A stretch of DNA of 64,000 bases, taken from NCBI RefSeq assembly GCF_016405985.1, contig NZ_JAEFCF010000003.1, forward strand, positions 1 through 64,000. The letters are read 5' to 3'. Under the pieces are notes generated by a model that saw only the letters and a list, made by a program, of their open reading frames with translations, had not been told where the DNA came from and made no database searches. Each line of letters starts with the position of its first letter. Position 1 is the stretch's first letter. This stretch comes from Paracoccus sp. IB05 (lineage in GTDB: Bacteria; Pseudomonadota; Alphaproteobacteria; Rhodobacterales; Rhodobacteraceae). The position numbers and the translations under genes were made by a program. Positions 48,682 through 57,544 of this stretch are shown in pieces.

Positions 48682-49313
48682 CCGAGATCACGCATCACAT
48701 TTCTGACCACCTGCTGGACGCCTATGTCACCGGCAATCTGCCGCATGCGTTTTCGGTTGTCGTCGCGGCGCATCTGTCGCTTTGCGACGCTTGCCGGGCA
48801 CGTGCCGAGGCGGCCGAGATACTGGGTGGCGCGCTACTCGACCGCGTAGCACCGAGCGCCATGAGCTCCGGCGCGAAGGAACGGCTGCTTGCCGCGCTGG
48901 AGGATACGTCTCCGCCAAGCGCACCGATTGCACGCTCGGGCATCTTTCCTGCACCGGTGATGCAGGCGCTGGGCGGCCAGCCACCGAAATGGCGGATGCT
49001 GGGCGGCGGCATCCGCCAGCAGATCCTTTCGGCGGATCGGGAGGGGTCGTTGCGCCTCCTTTACATCCCGGCAGGCCGGGCTGTGCCCGAGCACAGTCAT
49101 GGCGGGCTGGAGTTGACGCTGGTGCTGCAGGGCAGTTTCTCGGACAGCGAGGGGCGCTTTGGCGTGGGTGATGTTGAGACCGCTGGCGATGAGATCGACC
49201 ATCAGCCCATGGCCGGGATGGAAGGCCCCTGCATCTGTCTGGCCGCAACCGATGCGCCTTTGCGGTTCCGCGCGATGATCCCGCGCCTGCTGCAACCGCT
49301 GTTCCGGATCTGA
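48678..49313 (+). CDS. chrR: zinc-binding ChrR-type anti-sigma factor
   Basis: The 211-residue protein has an N-terminal zinc-binding anti-sigma domain with His6, His32, Cys36 and Cys39 (HLSLCDAC). A C-terminal cupin domain follows (VPEHSHGGLELTLVLQG). In Rhodobacter the first domain inhibits RpoE, and the cupin domain is needed to sense singlet oxygen. Translation is coupled to rpoE by a four-base overlap. Confidence 0.93.
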   Translation: MTEITHHISDHLLDAYVTGNLPHAFSVVVAAHLSLCDACRARAEAAEILGGALLDRVAPSAMSSGAKERLLAALEDTSPPSAPIARSGIFPAPVMQALGGQPPKWRMLGGGIRQQILSADREGSLRLLYIPAGRAVPEHSHGGLELTLVLQGSFSDSEGRFGVGDVETAGDEIDHQPMAGMEGPCICLAATDAPLRFRAMIPRLLQPLFRI

Positions 49314-49317
49314 GCCG

Positions 49318-50067
49318 ATGGGGCTCAGCGGCAAAACCGTCTGGATCATCGGGGCGAGCGAGGGGATCGGCGCGGCCCTCGCCCGCGCCTTTACACAAGA
49401 GGGCGCGACGCTGATCCTGTCGGCGCGCAACGCGATCGCGCTTGAAGCACTCGCTGCAGGCTGTGGCGGGGCACAGGTTCTGCCTCTCGACCTTGCGACG
49501 CCGGGCGCGCTTGATGTGGCCTGTGCCGGCATCACGCCGGGCAGTCTCGATGCGGTGATCTGCACTGCGGCGCTTTACGATCCCGGCCTGATTGCCGACC
49601 TCGACCCCGAGGCGACTGCGCGGCTGGTGACGGTGAACCTCCTCGGCAGCCTTGATGTCGCCCGCCTGACCCCGCCGCTGATCTGTGATGGGGGCCAGCT
49701 GGTTCTGTTCGGATCTGTCGCGGGCTATCTGGGATTGCCGGCAGGCCAGCCCTACAGCGCAACCAAGGCGGCGGTGAACAACCTCGCTGAAAGCCTCCGG
49801 GTCGAGTTGGCCCCGCGCGTCGATGTACGGCTGGTCTGTCCGGGTTTCGTCAGCACAAGGCTGACCGACAAGAACGCATTCAACATGCCCGCCATTGTCA
49901 CGCCCCAGGAAGCGGCGCAGGCCGTAATCCGGGGGCTGCAGACCCGCGCGTTCGAACTACATTTCCCGAAGCGCTTTACGCTTGCGATGAAGTTGCTGAG
50001 ATTGCTGCCCTATGCGCTGTCGCTGCGTCTGACCGCGCGCCTTGCGGTCAGGAAACCCGACCGCTAA
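49318..50067 (+). CDS. short-chain dehydrogenase of the rpoE-chrR operon
   Basis: The 249-residue SDR has IGASEGIGAALARAF, a substitute CTAAL in place of NNAG, and YSATKAAVNNLAE with the catalytic Tyr and Lys. The substrate is unknown; an SDR is part of the Rhodobacter RpoE regulon. It starts 4 bases after chrR and has only a weak ribosome site, consistent with coupling. Its end overlaps the convergent DUF2177 gene by 20 bases. Confidence 0.87.
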   Translation: MGLSGKTVWIIGASEGIGAALARAFTQEGATLILSARNAIALEALAAGCGGAQVLPLDLATPGALDVACAGITPGSLDAVICTAALYDPGLIADLDPEATARLVTVNLLGSLDVARLTPPLICDGGQLVLFGSVAGYLGLPAGQPYSATKAAVNNLAESLRVELAPRVDVRLVCPGFVSTRLTDKNAFNMPAIVTPQEAAQAVIRGLQTRAFELHFPKRFTLAMKLLRLLPYALSLRLTARLAVRKPDR

Positions 50068-50452
50068 GCGCTGCCACCCCCGCCCAGGCGGCAAATCCGG
50101 TCAGGGATGTGCCCCAAAGCCCGTCCACTACAACCTGCTTCCAGGACCAGTCAGCCAGGGTGGCATAATTCGTCATCTCATAGGTGCCATAGCACATCGC
50201 GCCAAGGAGCGCCCCATACCAAAGCGCCTGCATTGGCGCCCCTGCCTTCAACGCGGGCCAGGAGACGAACAGCAAAAGCCCGGCGACATAGAACAGGTAG
50301 AACACCGCCGCCGGTCCCAGCCGCAAGGGCGAGGCGAACAGATGTCCGACATGCGGCTCGAACACCGGGCGCACGATGTAGCGGATGCCCAGCATGTCGA
50401 GCCCCAGGAAGACTGTCGCCGTCACCGTGTAGAGCAAAATCACATTCAGCAT
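50048..50452 (-). CDS. DUF2177 membrane protein
   Basis: The 134-residue protein has four helices with the DUF2177 pattern (VFLGLDMLGIRYIVRPVF, WYGALLGAMCYGTYEMTNYATLADWSWKQVVVDG). Its function is unknown. A DUF2177 gene is found beside rpoE-regulated genes in Rhodobacter. An AAAGG site precedes the ATG, and a TGATC-type promoter lies upstream, so it likely belongs to the RpoE regulon. Confidence 0.9.
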   Translation of the reverse strand: MLNVILLYTVTATVFLGLDMLGIRYIVRPVFEPHVGHLFASPLRLGPAAVFYLFYVAGLLLFVSWPALKAGAPMQALWYGALLGAMCYGTYEMTNYATLADWSWKQVVVDGLWGTSLTGFAAWAGVAALSGRVS

Positions 50453-50565
50453 GGGGAACCTTTCATGTTGCGGCTCAGTAGCGCGTGGCAGGGTGAAGGT
50501 GCTCGGCTTCGCGCTGGCGGGCTCTGGGTGTTTCTGCGCGTCGGATTCTTATCTTGGTTATCTTA

Positions 50566-50591
50566 TACGCCTGAACCCGCGCGCCGGATCA
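50566..50591 (-). promoter_or_regulatory. RpoE type promoter of the DUF2177 gene
   Basis: On the minus strand TGATC is followed after 18 bases by GTATAAG. The spacing equals that of the two promoters between rpoE and the FAD gene. The leader to the start codon is about 105 bases. Confidence 0.65.
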
Positions 50592-50659
50592 GTCTGGCGT
50601 GAACAAACTCTGGCAAGGTCATAGGATGTGCTACCTCGCGGCACCTTCACCTGTCACAA

Positions 50660-50797
50660 TCACTGCGGCAAGGTGATCAGAAGCAGCAGAACGCCGGTCA
50701 CCAGGACCGACAAGGAAAGCGGCCTGCCGAACAGAAGCAGAAACACCGTTGGTGCGCGATCCACAACTTGGCCCAATACTGTTGCCTCCTCCGTCGC
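50660..50797 (-). pseudogene. possible fragment of a membrane transporter C terminus
   Basis: This 45-codon open stretch has a long hydrophobic end (FLLLFGRPLSLSVLV, LLLLITLP) that resembles the C terminus of TctA-type transporters. It has no start, and no upstream part of the gene is present. The match is by eye and weak. Confidence 0.3.
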
Positions 50798-50910
50798 CAG
50801 CCTGCGACCGGGCGACTGGAGGAATGGTCGCTTGCCCGCCCTATCAACATGCCTGGCACGGCCGTTGCCAGCACCATAGAACCCCTGATCGTCATGGTAG
50901 CGGCCGATCA

Positions 50911-51108
50911 GGGTTAGCCTGCCTTCCTGTTTTTGCAGTGCGCGAACAAATGGATCGAGAATGTGTGGTCGCTATCCTCGAGGGCGCGGCATCAGGCAGC
51001 GTCGAGTCCAAGGCGATCTGGCCGTCCAGCTGCAACCTGTCACCGAAAGCCCGCATATGTGTTGATTTCATCGCCTCTCAACTGGTGATCGCACCTGCTG
51101 GAGAGTGA
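50911..51108 (+). pseudogene. C-terminal fragment of a LysR-type regulator
   Basis: The open frame here reads GLACLPVFAVREQMDREC, then AIWPSSCNLSPKARICVDFIASQL and a stop, which is the usual end of LysR effector domains (GIALLP...YPSRRHLSPKVRAFVDFL). Nothing before it resembles the helix-turn-helix or the rest of the effector domain. It is a remnant, next to other decayed sequence. Confidence 0.65.
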
Positions 51109-51174
51109 CCAGATCAACGGCAGAAGTGTTCCACAGACCTGCGATCTTGGCCGCGATTTCGCTGCGGTGCTAGT

Positions 51175-51299
51175 CGAATGTCGGCTTCCAGAAATGCGGC
51201 CATGCAGCATCGGCAGGGGCCGAGCTTGCCAAACTCTGGCCGCCCCCTGCGTCCAGTGATCCCTGCTGGTCGCTGCAGTGCAGCATGTTTCTCCGGGCC
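51175..51299 (+). repeat. dispersed intergenic repeat, copy 3 (diverged)
   Basis: It contains GTCGGCTTCCAGAAATGCGG, GCAGCAT, and at its end GCAGCATGTTTCTCCGGGCC, matching the ends of copies 1 and 2 with several changes. Orientation is the same. The following 250 bases up to 51549 hold no supported gene. Confidence 0.5.
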
Positions 51300-51549
51300 A
51301 TAGCTGACGGTCGTAGGTTTGTGCGACGCGTTGATCCAGAATATCCGTTCCATGAGCCGTAACTTCAGCTCTTTCTTCAGCCCGGTATCGTCGAAAAAGT
51401 TCGGGGCGTTCAACGCCCTTCCGCAGCTCATCCAGTATTTCCTTGGAGATCGTCCACCATGCTTATTTTCGATGAAGCATAGACCGGATCAGCCATACAC
51501 AAAGACCGAACACTCTCACTGAATACGTTGAGCCGCGCCCTAACAGCAG

Positions 51550-51766
51550 TCAGATACTCTCGAACAAGCGTCCGAGGACGATGACAACAATCAGCAGGCC
51601 GACAGACAAGAGGGCGCAACAGAAACCAAAGCGGTTCAGCCTCTCTTCCACCGATGCGGCCCCACCGAGCTTCCTGAGCTTTTTGCTACGGAGAATGGCC
51701 AGGGCGGCGGCGGCCCATTCCCATAAAGCTGACTGCCGAAGCGAGGAGAGTTGCCAGTAGTGCCAT
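51550..51766 (-). pseudogene. frameshifted small two-helix membrane protein
   Basis: An ATG behind GAGGAG starts a frame (MALLATLLASAVSFMG) that stops after 26 codons. A shift of one base at the A after GGA continues into WAAAALAILRSKKLRKLGG and then a clean second helix (CCALLSVGLLIVVIVLG) to a natural stop. The total of 217 bases is one more than a multiple of three. Either the gene carries a single-base insertion or the sequence has an error. I do not recognise the family. Confidence 0.5.
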
Positions 51767-52034
51767 AGCTTCTCCTCTATATTTCAGGTCAACCGGCACG
51801 GCGAGCATAATGCGGCATCCGGTCAAGGCCATGCGCAGATTACCCCCTTCACGACCAGCTTAGCCCCATCAGATAGGCTATCTTGAAGCTCAATGACCGC
51901 TTCGCCCCGCATCGCTGCGATCGAGGCCGTCTTCTCCGTGAGCACATCCCCGATGCCTGTGGAGGTGCAGCTTCTGGCAACAGCGCCTCAGCGGACCTCG
52001 TCCTGAAAGCCCGCCTCCCGTCGCTGCCTTTTCG

Positions 52035-52670
52035 TCAAGCGGCGCATCTCTGCAGCCAGACCAGGTTGTCCCAAAGCTCAGCTGATGTGCCATCCGGGCC
52101 TTTTCCGAAGCGCGAGACCTTCTCGGCCTTCCGAATGACCCAATCCTCTGGCGCATCAGCGATTACCTCCAATTCCTCTTCCACCGTTGGGAAGGGGTCG
52201 GCCTTCGCCAGCATCTCTGCACTCGCCCAGGGTGGCGGCGCGGCATGTGATACGATCAGAAGATAGCCGCCAGGCGCGACGCGTCCGGCTGCCTCCCGCA
52301 GCACCCGAGCGCGCGGCAGATCGACATGGCTTTGAAAATAAAGCGCAGTGATCAAATCGAAGGAGCCGTCCGGCAGGCCCTGCCCCAGATCCCGCGCCTC
52401 GAACCGGGCGTGGCCCTGCAGCTCAAGCGAGGCCGCGCGGGCCGTTGCGCGGTCGCAGGCGACGCCCGAGATGTCGACCCCGAGCGCCTGCCAGCCCTGC
52501 GTCGCAAGCCAGACGACATCGTCGCCATTCGACGAGCCGAGATCGAGAGATCGCCCCGGGGTCAGCCCCTCCGTAATCTGCACCAGCAGCTTGCTCGGCT
52601 GTCCCGACGACGTGCTGCGCTTCGTGCAGTAGATCTCATCCCAATGCGCGCGGGGATCGGCGTCGGTCAT
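52035..52670 (-). CDS. class I SAM-dependent methyltransferase
   Basis: The 211-residue protein has motif I (SLDLGSSNGDDVVWLA), the acidic end of strand 2 (GVDISG), FDLITALYFQSHVDLPRARVL and VAPGGYLLIVSHA. It resembles small-molecule methylases of the tellurite-resistance/TPMT type. The substrate is unknown. AAGGAGG precedes the ATG. It is the last gene of a three-gene unit with a thioredoxin-reductase-like flavoprotein and an Rrf2 regulator, a common grouping. Confidence 0.88.
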   Translation of the reverse strand: MTDADPRAHWDEIYCTKRSTSSGQPSKLLVQITEGLTPGRSLDLGSSNGDDVVWLATQGWQALGVDISGVACDRATARAASLELQGHARFEARDLGQGLPDGSFDLITALYFQSHVDLPRARVLREAAGRVAPGGYLLIVSHAAPPPWASAEMLAKADPFPTVEEELEVIADAPEDWVIRKAEKVSRFGKGPDGTSAELWDNLVWLQRCAA

Positions 52671-52710
52671 GGTAGCCTCCTTGAATATCGAACCTGCGAA
52701 ATCACAGCGA

Positions 52711-53598
52711 TCAGCCTTCCGGCCAGACGAACGAGCGGTGGAGCTGCGCGCCCGCCCAGGCGCCATCGCCCACCGCCAGCGACACCGAATGCGGCACTCG
52801 GGCCGCATCGCCGCAGGCGAAGACGCCGGCCAGATCGGTCTCCTTCGCCTCTCCGGTCGCGATCTGCAGGCCCATCGGTGTCTCGATCAGCCTGAAGCCC
52901 ATCTTTGCCGCCAGATCGCTGGCCGGCGCGCAGCGTGGCGCGGTGAACAGACCCGCGAAGTTCAGGCGGCGCCCGTCGGTCAGCACCACCTCTGCCTCCG
53001 CTTCGATCCCGGTGATCGGCTGCCGCTCGACTGTGACTCCGCGACGGCCCAGATCCGCTTCCGCCCCGGCATCAAGGGGTGTGACGCCGTTGGTGAACAG
53101 GGTCGTCTCACCCCATTCCGGCAGCAGTTGCGCCTGGTGGACCGACATCGGTCCCGTGCCGATGACTCCGATGCGGCCCTGGTTCAGCTCGTAGCCATGG
53201 CAATAGGGACAATGATACACAGACCGCCCCCAGCGATCCGCCAGCCCCGGGATCGCGGGTAGCTCATCCCGCACCCCGGTCGCGAACAGCAGGCGGCGCC
53301 CGCGATGCTGGCTCCCCCCAGCCGTCTCCACCATGAAATCGTCCTTCCGGCCCGAGGCGGCGATTACCCTGCCCTCCATCCATTCCAGCGTCGCATAGGC
53401 CGTCAGCTGATTGCGGGCATTCGCATGGATGACCGCCGGATCGACCCCGTCCTGCCCCAGAAAACCATGTGAATGGCTGGCAAACCGGTTGCGCCGCTCG
53501 CCGGCGTCGATGATCAGCACTTTGCGCCGGGCACGCAGAAGCTGCAGGGCGGCTGCCATTCCGGCGTAGCTGCCCCCGATCACGATCACGTCCTGCAT
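52711..53598 (-). CDS. thioredoxin-reductase-like NAD(P)/FAD oxidoreductase
   Basis: The 295-residue flavoprotein has the FAD motif DVIVIGGSYAGMAAALQLL, a redox-active CPYC within YHCPYCHGYE, a second dinucleotide motif (IGVIGTGPMSVHQA) and the C-terminal GVFACGDAARVPHS. The length and motifs fit the TrxR-like family found beside Rrf2 regulators. The long frame upstream is out of phase with the Rrf2 gene and is discarded; AAGGATT precedes the ATG. It starts 5 bases after the Rrf2 stop. Confidence 0.9.
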   Translation of the reverse strand: MQDVIVIGGSYAGMAAALQLLRARRKVLIIDAGERRNRFASHSHGFLGQDGVDPAVIHANARNQLTAYATLEWMEGRVIAASGRKDDFMVETAGGSQHRGRRLLFATGVRDELPAIPGLADRWGRSVYHCPYCHGYELNQGRIGVIGTGPMSVHQAQLLPEWGETTLFTNGVTPLDAGAEADLGRRGVTVERQPITGIEAEAEVVLTDGRRLNFAGLFTAPRCAPASDLAAKMGFRLIETPMGLQIATGEAKETDLAGVFACGDAARVPHSVSLAVGDGAWAGAQLHRSFVWPEG

Positions 53599-53603
53599 CT
53601 GGT

Positions 53604-54047
53604 CTAATCCTTGCTTGCGCGCCTTTCCGCATGCCGCCGCGCGAAATCGGCGGCCAGATCGGCGAGGGTTACATCGGCGAAGCGGTCGAGCAGCAGCGCC
53701 TCCGCCTCGAGGAAGGCCTTGTCGAGCGCGGCATTCACCGCCTGCTCCACAAGGCATTCCGGGGTTTCGTTGCGGTTGCCGATCGCGAAGATCGCGGGCT
53801 CGCCCAGTGCCGCATGCAACTGGCGCAAGTTGACGGTCTTCAGATCGGCGCTGATGCGCCAGCCACCCGCATGCCCCCGCTCGGCCGAGACCAGCCCCGC
53901 CTCGCGCAAGAGCCCCATCGTACGGCGCACGACGACGGGATTGGCCCCGAGGCACTTCCCCAGGGCCTCAGAAGTCATCGGCCCCTCATGCTCTGCCATA
54001 TGCAGCAAAGCATGGAGGACGGAGGAGAGACGGCTGTCACGCTTCAT
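53604..54047 (-). CDS. Rrf2-family transcription regulator
   Basis: The 147-residue protein has the Rrf2 winged helix (SRLSSVLHALLHMAEHEGPMTSEALGKCLGANPVVVRRTM, here cited as its parts LHALLHMAEH and NPVVVRRTM) and an LRQLHAALGE core. Only one cysteine follows (ECLVEQ), so an Fe-S cluster like that of IscR is unlikely; a single-cysteine switch is possible. The start directly follows an inverted repeat, so the repressor may bind over its own start region. It heads the flavoprotein-methylase operon. Confidence 0.88.
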   Translation of the reverse strand: MKRDSRLSSVLHALLHMAEHEGPMTSEALGKCLGANPVVVRRTMGLLREAGLVSAERGHAGGWRISADLKTVNLRQLHAALGEPAIFAIGNRNETPECLVEQAVNAALDKAFLEAEALLLDRFADVTLADLAADFARRHAERRASKD

Positions 54048-54064
54048 GTAACTATACATGTTAC
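54048..54064 (-). promoter_or_regulatory. inverted repeat, probable Rrf2 operator
   Basis: GTAAC and GTTAC frame a 7-base AT-rich spacer, directly before the Rrf2 start codon. A symmetrical site in this position would fit autorepression. It also leaves almost no space for a ribosome site, so the transcript may be leaderless or start at one of the upstream ATGs. Confidence 0.5.
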
Positions 54065-54207
54065 GATTCGGGACGAAGGTCAAGCCTGAGGCCGAAGCTT
54101 TGCTGCACCAACCTCCGGTGCTGACTTGCGGAACAAGGCTTTATGTCCACCAGGTCGCAGAGCCGCTCCAGCTCTCGTCACTCTGTGTCGCCCGGCACTT
54201 GCTACCG

Positions 54208-55092
54208 TCAGCCTGTGGTTCCCAGAGCCTGCTCAAGCGCCGCACGCCCACTTCCCGCGAGCCAGGAACGCAGGCTGAGCAGTTCCGGGTTGATCTCGCG
54301 CATGGCATCAAGGTCAACCCCTTCTGAAAGTGGGCCGTCTTCCAGGCTCTTCGCCATATGCGCGAGGTCCGCGTTTGCGGAGAGAACATCATCTTGGAAG
54401 CGCTCATAGGTGATCTGACGACCCGCAGCCTCAGAGAACGCCAGTTCCAGTTCGCGTCCTGTCACGCGGTCGCTGGCGATCTTCATGGTCTTACCGCCGA
54501 AACGAGCCCTGTCGGCAAACACGGCGGCAGCAAATTTGCCGATATCTTCCACCGCGGTCAGGTGGATCGCCTGATCCCGCCGGATCAGCGACACCAGCCG
54601 GCCCTGATCCAGTCCGAAGCCCGGCCGCACCAGCATCTCCATGAAGATCATCGGCCGGATGATGGTGACCGTGATGGGAAGGGCGCGGACATGCGCCTCG
54701 ATGCGGGGCTTGGCGTCGAAGCGCGGCACGCCCGTCAGCACATCTCCCGCGCTGGCTCCCGAGGAGTAGAGGAGATGCTCGATGCCGGTTTCGGCTGCGA
54801 TATCCGCAATCGCGATCCCATAGCGAACTTCGTCTTCAGCGGCCAGGTTCCCCGGCAATACGCTGAAGACACCATAGGCATCTTTCATGGCAGAGCGGAT
54901 GACATCCTTGTCCTCGAATGAGCCCTGGATAAGATCAACGCCTGCATCCCGCAGCGTCAGAGATGCGGTACCCGTGGCGTCCAGGACAAGCGCTCGAACA
55001 GGCCGCCCTGCCCTCAGCAATGCCCTGGCGGCGGATCCTCCCTGCCGCCCGGTGGCGCCGAAAACCAGAATGGGTCTTTTATCATTGGTCAT
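54208..55092 (-). CDS. NmrA-family NAD(P)-binding protein
   Basis: The 294-residue protein has the Rossmann motif ILVFGATGRQGGSAARALL, the strand-2 end ALVLDATG and the NmrA-type LYSSGAS and IIRPMIFMEMLV segments. The family includes redox sensors and quinone oxidoreductases. I use the ATG after GAGGG. An HxlR-type regulator gene lies divergently upstream and probably controls it. Confidence 0.88.
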   Translation of the reverse strand: MTNDKRPILVFGATGRQGGSAARALLRAGRPVRALVLDATGTASLTLRDAGVDLIQGSFEDKDVIRSAMKDAYGVFSVLPGNLAAEDEVRYGIAIADIAAETGIEHLLYSSGASAGDVLTGVPRFDAKPRIEAHVRALPITVTIIRPMIFMEMLVRPGFGLDQGRLVSLIRRDQAIHLTAVEDIGKFAAAVFADRARFGGKTMKIASDRVTGRELELAFSEAAGRQITYERFQDDVLSANADLAHMAKSLEDGPLSEGVDLDAMREINPELLSLRSWLAGSGRAALEQALGTTG

Positions 55093-55181
55093 GGGATACC
55101 CTCGCATGGAACAAGGGCTATCCATATATACCGACGTAAACCCGCCGGAAGACGGCACATTTTACTGCATCAGGCACAAGA

Positions 55182-55595
55182 ATGATACCCTTGGACGAAC
55201 AGATTCATGCCGACGCGCCGCGAGGGTCCGGGGATAGCCGGGTGTTTCGACCCGTTGCATCAAACGGGGTCTGTGCGCTGCTGAGTGACAAGTGGACTGT
55301 TCCGGTGCTCTGGCGGCTTTCACTCGCAGAGGGACATCGGCTCCGCTTCTCAACGCTGAAGAAGGAAGTCGCTGGCGTGACGCAGCGTATGCTGACACTC
55401 ACGCTGCGCAACCTTGAGCGCGATGGGCTGGTTGCCCGGTATTATTTCCCGGAAGTACCGCCACGCGTCGAATATGAACTGACCGACATGGGTATCGGCG
55501 CCTTGCGCGCCCTTGAGGGGTTCAACTTCTGGGTCCGTGACAACCTGCAGACCATAAGGGAACACCGCCGCGCTTACGACGAAGTGGGTTCGTAA
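55182..55595 (+). CDS. HxlR-family transcription regulator
   Basis: The 137-residue winged-helix protein has the HxlR pattern: a Cys (NGVCALLSDKWTVPVLWRLSL), LRFSTLKKEVAGVTQRMLTLTLRNLERDGLV and VEYELTDMG. The Cys near residue 31 is placed as in the redox- or aldehyde-sensing members (YodB, HxlR). It faces away from the NmrA gene across an 89-base gap and probably represses it. Confidence 0.9.
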   Translation: MIPLDEQIHADAPRGSGDSRVFRPVASNGVCALLSDKWTVPVLWRLSLAEGHRLRFSTLKKEVAGVTQRMLTLTLRNLERDGLVARYYFPEVPPRVEYELTDMGIGALRALEGFNFWVRDNLQTIREHRRAYDEVGS

Positions 55596-55733
55596 GCCTT
55601 TATCATTCAAACCCTTTACGAGAAACTACGCCCCCTCGCCGCGCTTGAGCAAACGACCACTTCAAAGAACGACGCTATGCGGCATCAATGGCTCTCGACC
55701 GGGCTCTTGAGGCCGAGCAGGACGCGTCCTTCC

Positions 55734-56660
55734 TCAGACCGGCACATCCTCGGGCACCAACCGAGAGACCGACATCGCATATTGTCCCGGCGGCTGACCG
55801 ACCTCGCGGGCAAAAGCCGTGTTGAATGCGCTGGCCGAGCCATAACCCAGGGCCGCGCCGATCTCCGCCAGACTGCCGTCCCCTCGCCGCAGCCGGTCCT
55901 TGGCGAGGCTCATCCGCCAGCCGGTCAAATAGGCCATCGGGGCAAGCCCGAGCTCGCGCTCGAACCGAGTAAAGAAGGCGGAACGTGACAGGCCCGCAGA
56001 GCGGGCCAGTTCCGCCACCGTCCAGGATCGCGCCGGATCGGAGTGCATGGCGCGCAAGGCGGTGGACAGATGCGGATCACCAAGCCCCCGCAACAGGCCT
56101 GGCGGGGCCGTGATGCCTCTGGATGCGCGGAAAGCCTCGATCAGCAGAACTTCCAGCAGCCGTTCCAGCACCACCTCGCGGCCCGGCCGCACCGCCCGCG
56201 CCTCATCGGCAACCAAGCGGATCAGCATCGCGAGCCGCGCCTCGCCACGGATCACAACCAGATCGGGGAGCAGCGTCAGCAGCAGCGCGGCATCCCGCGC
56301 GCCAAAGGTGCAGTGGCCGACAAGCTGCTGCGTCGTGACAGGCAGATCAGGATCACCGATGCGCACCTGCCCGGGCGCAAGCAGCACAGGCACGGAGAAC
56401 TGCCCCTTCGGCAGGACGGGATCAGGGCTTGAGATCGTGAAGCGCTTGGCGGCCGGGATCAGCGCAAAGTCGCCCTCCTCAAGAAGGATCGGCGGGCGCC
56501 CGTCCACTTCAAGCAGCGCCCGCCCCGCAAGGGTCAGGTTGTAGAAGACGATGCTGTCCTCATCCCGGCGCACCCGCCAGGCACCAGAAGCGCTGGCGAT
56601 CTTGGCATAGGGCGCGCCGGGACGCAGCAAGGTCACGATCTGGGTCAGCGGATCGGTCAT
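55734..56660 (-). CDS. AraC-family regulator with cupin sensor
   Basis: The 308-residue protein has an N-terminal cupin_6 domain (DPLTQIVTLLRPGAPYAKIASASGAW, cited as DPLTQIVTLLRP and YAKIASASGAW) and a C-terminal AraC DNA-binding domain (TVAELARSAGLSRSAFFTRFEREL, AEIGAALGYGSASAFNTAFAREVGQPPGQY; pieces given for recognition). It is divergent from an SDR gene 105 bases away, which it probably regulates. Confidence 0.9.
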   Translation of the reverse strand: MTDPLTQIVTLLRPGAPYAKIASASGAWRVRRDEDSIVFYNLTLAGRALLEVDGRPPILLEEGDFALIPAAKRFTISSPDPVLPKGQFSVPVLLAPGQVRIGDPDLPVTTQQLVGHCTFGARDAALLLTLLPDLVVIRGEARLAMLIRLVADEARAVRPGREVVLERLLEVLLIEAFRASRGITAPPGLLRGLGDPHLSTALRAMHSDPARSWTVAELARSAGLSRSAFFTRFERELGLAPMAYLTGWRMSLAKDRLRRGDGSLAEIGAALGYGSASAFNTAFAREVGQPPGQYAMSVSRLVPEDVPV

Positions 56661-56765
56661 GGCGAGCTCAGTGTGGACTTTCGATAAATCATCCAGGACT
56701 TCGGATTATAGGTCGTCGACTACGGGATGGCTAGATCGGGAGGGCAACAGAGAAAGGACTTCCCC

Positions 56766-57518
56766 ATGCCCACCATTCTGATCACCGGCTGCTCCTCGGG
56801 CTTCGGCCTGGAAACCGCTCGGCACTTCCTGACAGAAGGCTGGAAAGTCATCGCCACGATGCGGACGCCGAATGCTGATCTTCTTCCTGCCTCCGACCGG
56901 CTGACGATCCTGCCACTGGACGTCACCGACGCCGCAAGCATCGCCTCAGCGGTGGCAGCCGCAGGCGAGATCGACGTGCTGGTGAACAATGCCGGTATCG
57001 GCTGGCTGAACGCGGTTGAAGGCACACCGATCCACGTCGTGCGCGACATCTTTGAGACCAACACCTTCAGCACCATCGCCATGATCCAGGCCGTGTTGCC
57101 GCAGTTCCGCACACGCCGCGCGGGGGTGATCATCAACGTGACCTCCAGCGTGACGCTGAAGAATTACGACCTGCTGTCGGTCTATACCGCCAGCAAGGCG
57201 GCCGTGAATGCGCTGACCGCGGTGATGGCGCTGGAGCTCGCTCCGTTCGGGATCCGCGCCCATGTCGTGTTGCCGGGCCAGGCGCCGGGCACCGCCTTTG
57301 GCGCCAATGCCCGCGAACGCCTGACGCAGGCTGGCGGCTTCCCGGAACCCTATGCCGAGATGGTTCAGGCGGTCTTTGCGCGGCTGGCCGGCGGGTCAGA
57401 AGATGAGCTGACCAGAGCGGAAGATGTGGCTGCGGCGATCTGGCGCGTCGCGACCGACCCGACCGCACCCATGCGCGTACCCGCAGGCGCCGATGCCGTG
57501 GCCTTGTTCAAAGGCTGA
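56766..57518 (+). CDS. short-chain dehydrogenase/reductase
   Basis: The 250-residue protein is a classical SDR with TGCSSGFGLETARHF, NNAGIGW, NVTSSV and YTASKAAVNAL. AAGGA precedes the second ATG, which is used. It ends RVPAGADAVALFKG; a second, diverged copy of exactly this tail appears at 59144-59209. It is probably controlled by the divergent cupin-AraC gene. The substrate is unknown. Confidence 0.88.
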   Translation: MPTILITGCSSGFGLETARHFLTEGWKVIATMRTPNADLLPASDRLTILPLDVTDAASIASAVAAAGEIDVLVNNAGIGWLNAVEGTPIHVVRDIFETNTFSTIAMIQAVLPQFRTRRAGVIINVTSSVTLKNYDLLSVYTASKAAVNALTAVMALELAPFGIRAHVVLPGQAPGTAFGANARERLTQAGGFPEPYAEMVQAVFARLAGGSEDELTRAEDVAAAIWRVATDPTAPMRVPAGADAVALFKG

Positions 57519-57544
57519 GGCCGGACAGGGCGCGCGCTTAAGTC

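Noticed and set aside
51883-52266. Plus-strand frame of 127 codons near the methyltransferase
   Set aside because: Most of it is antisense to the methyltransferase gene, and it has neither a ribosome site nor recognisable motifs.
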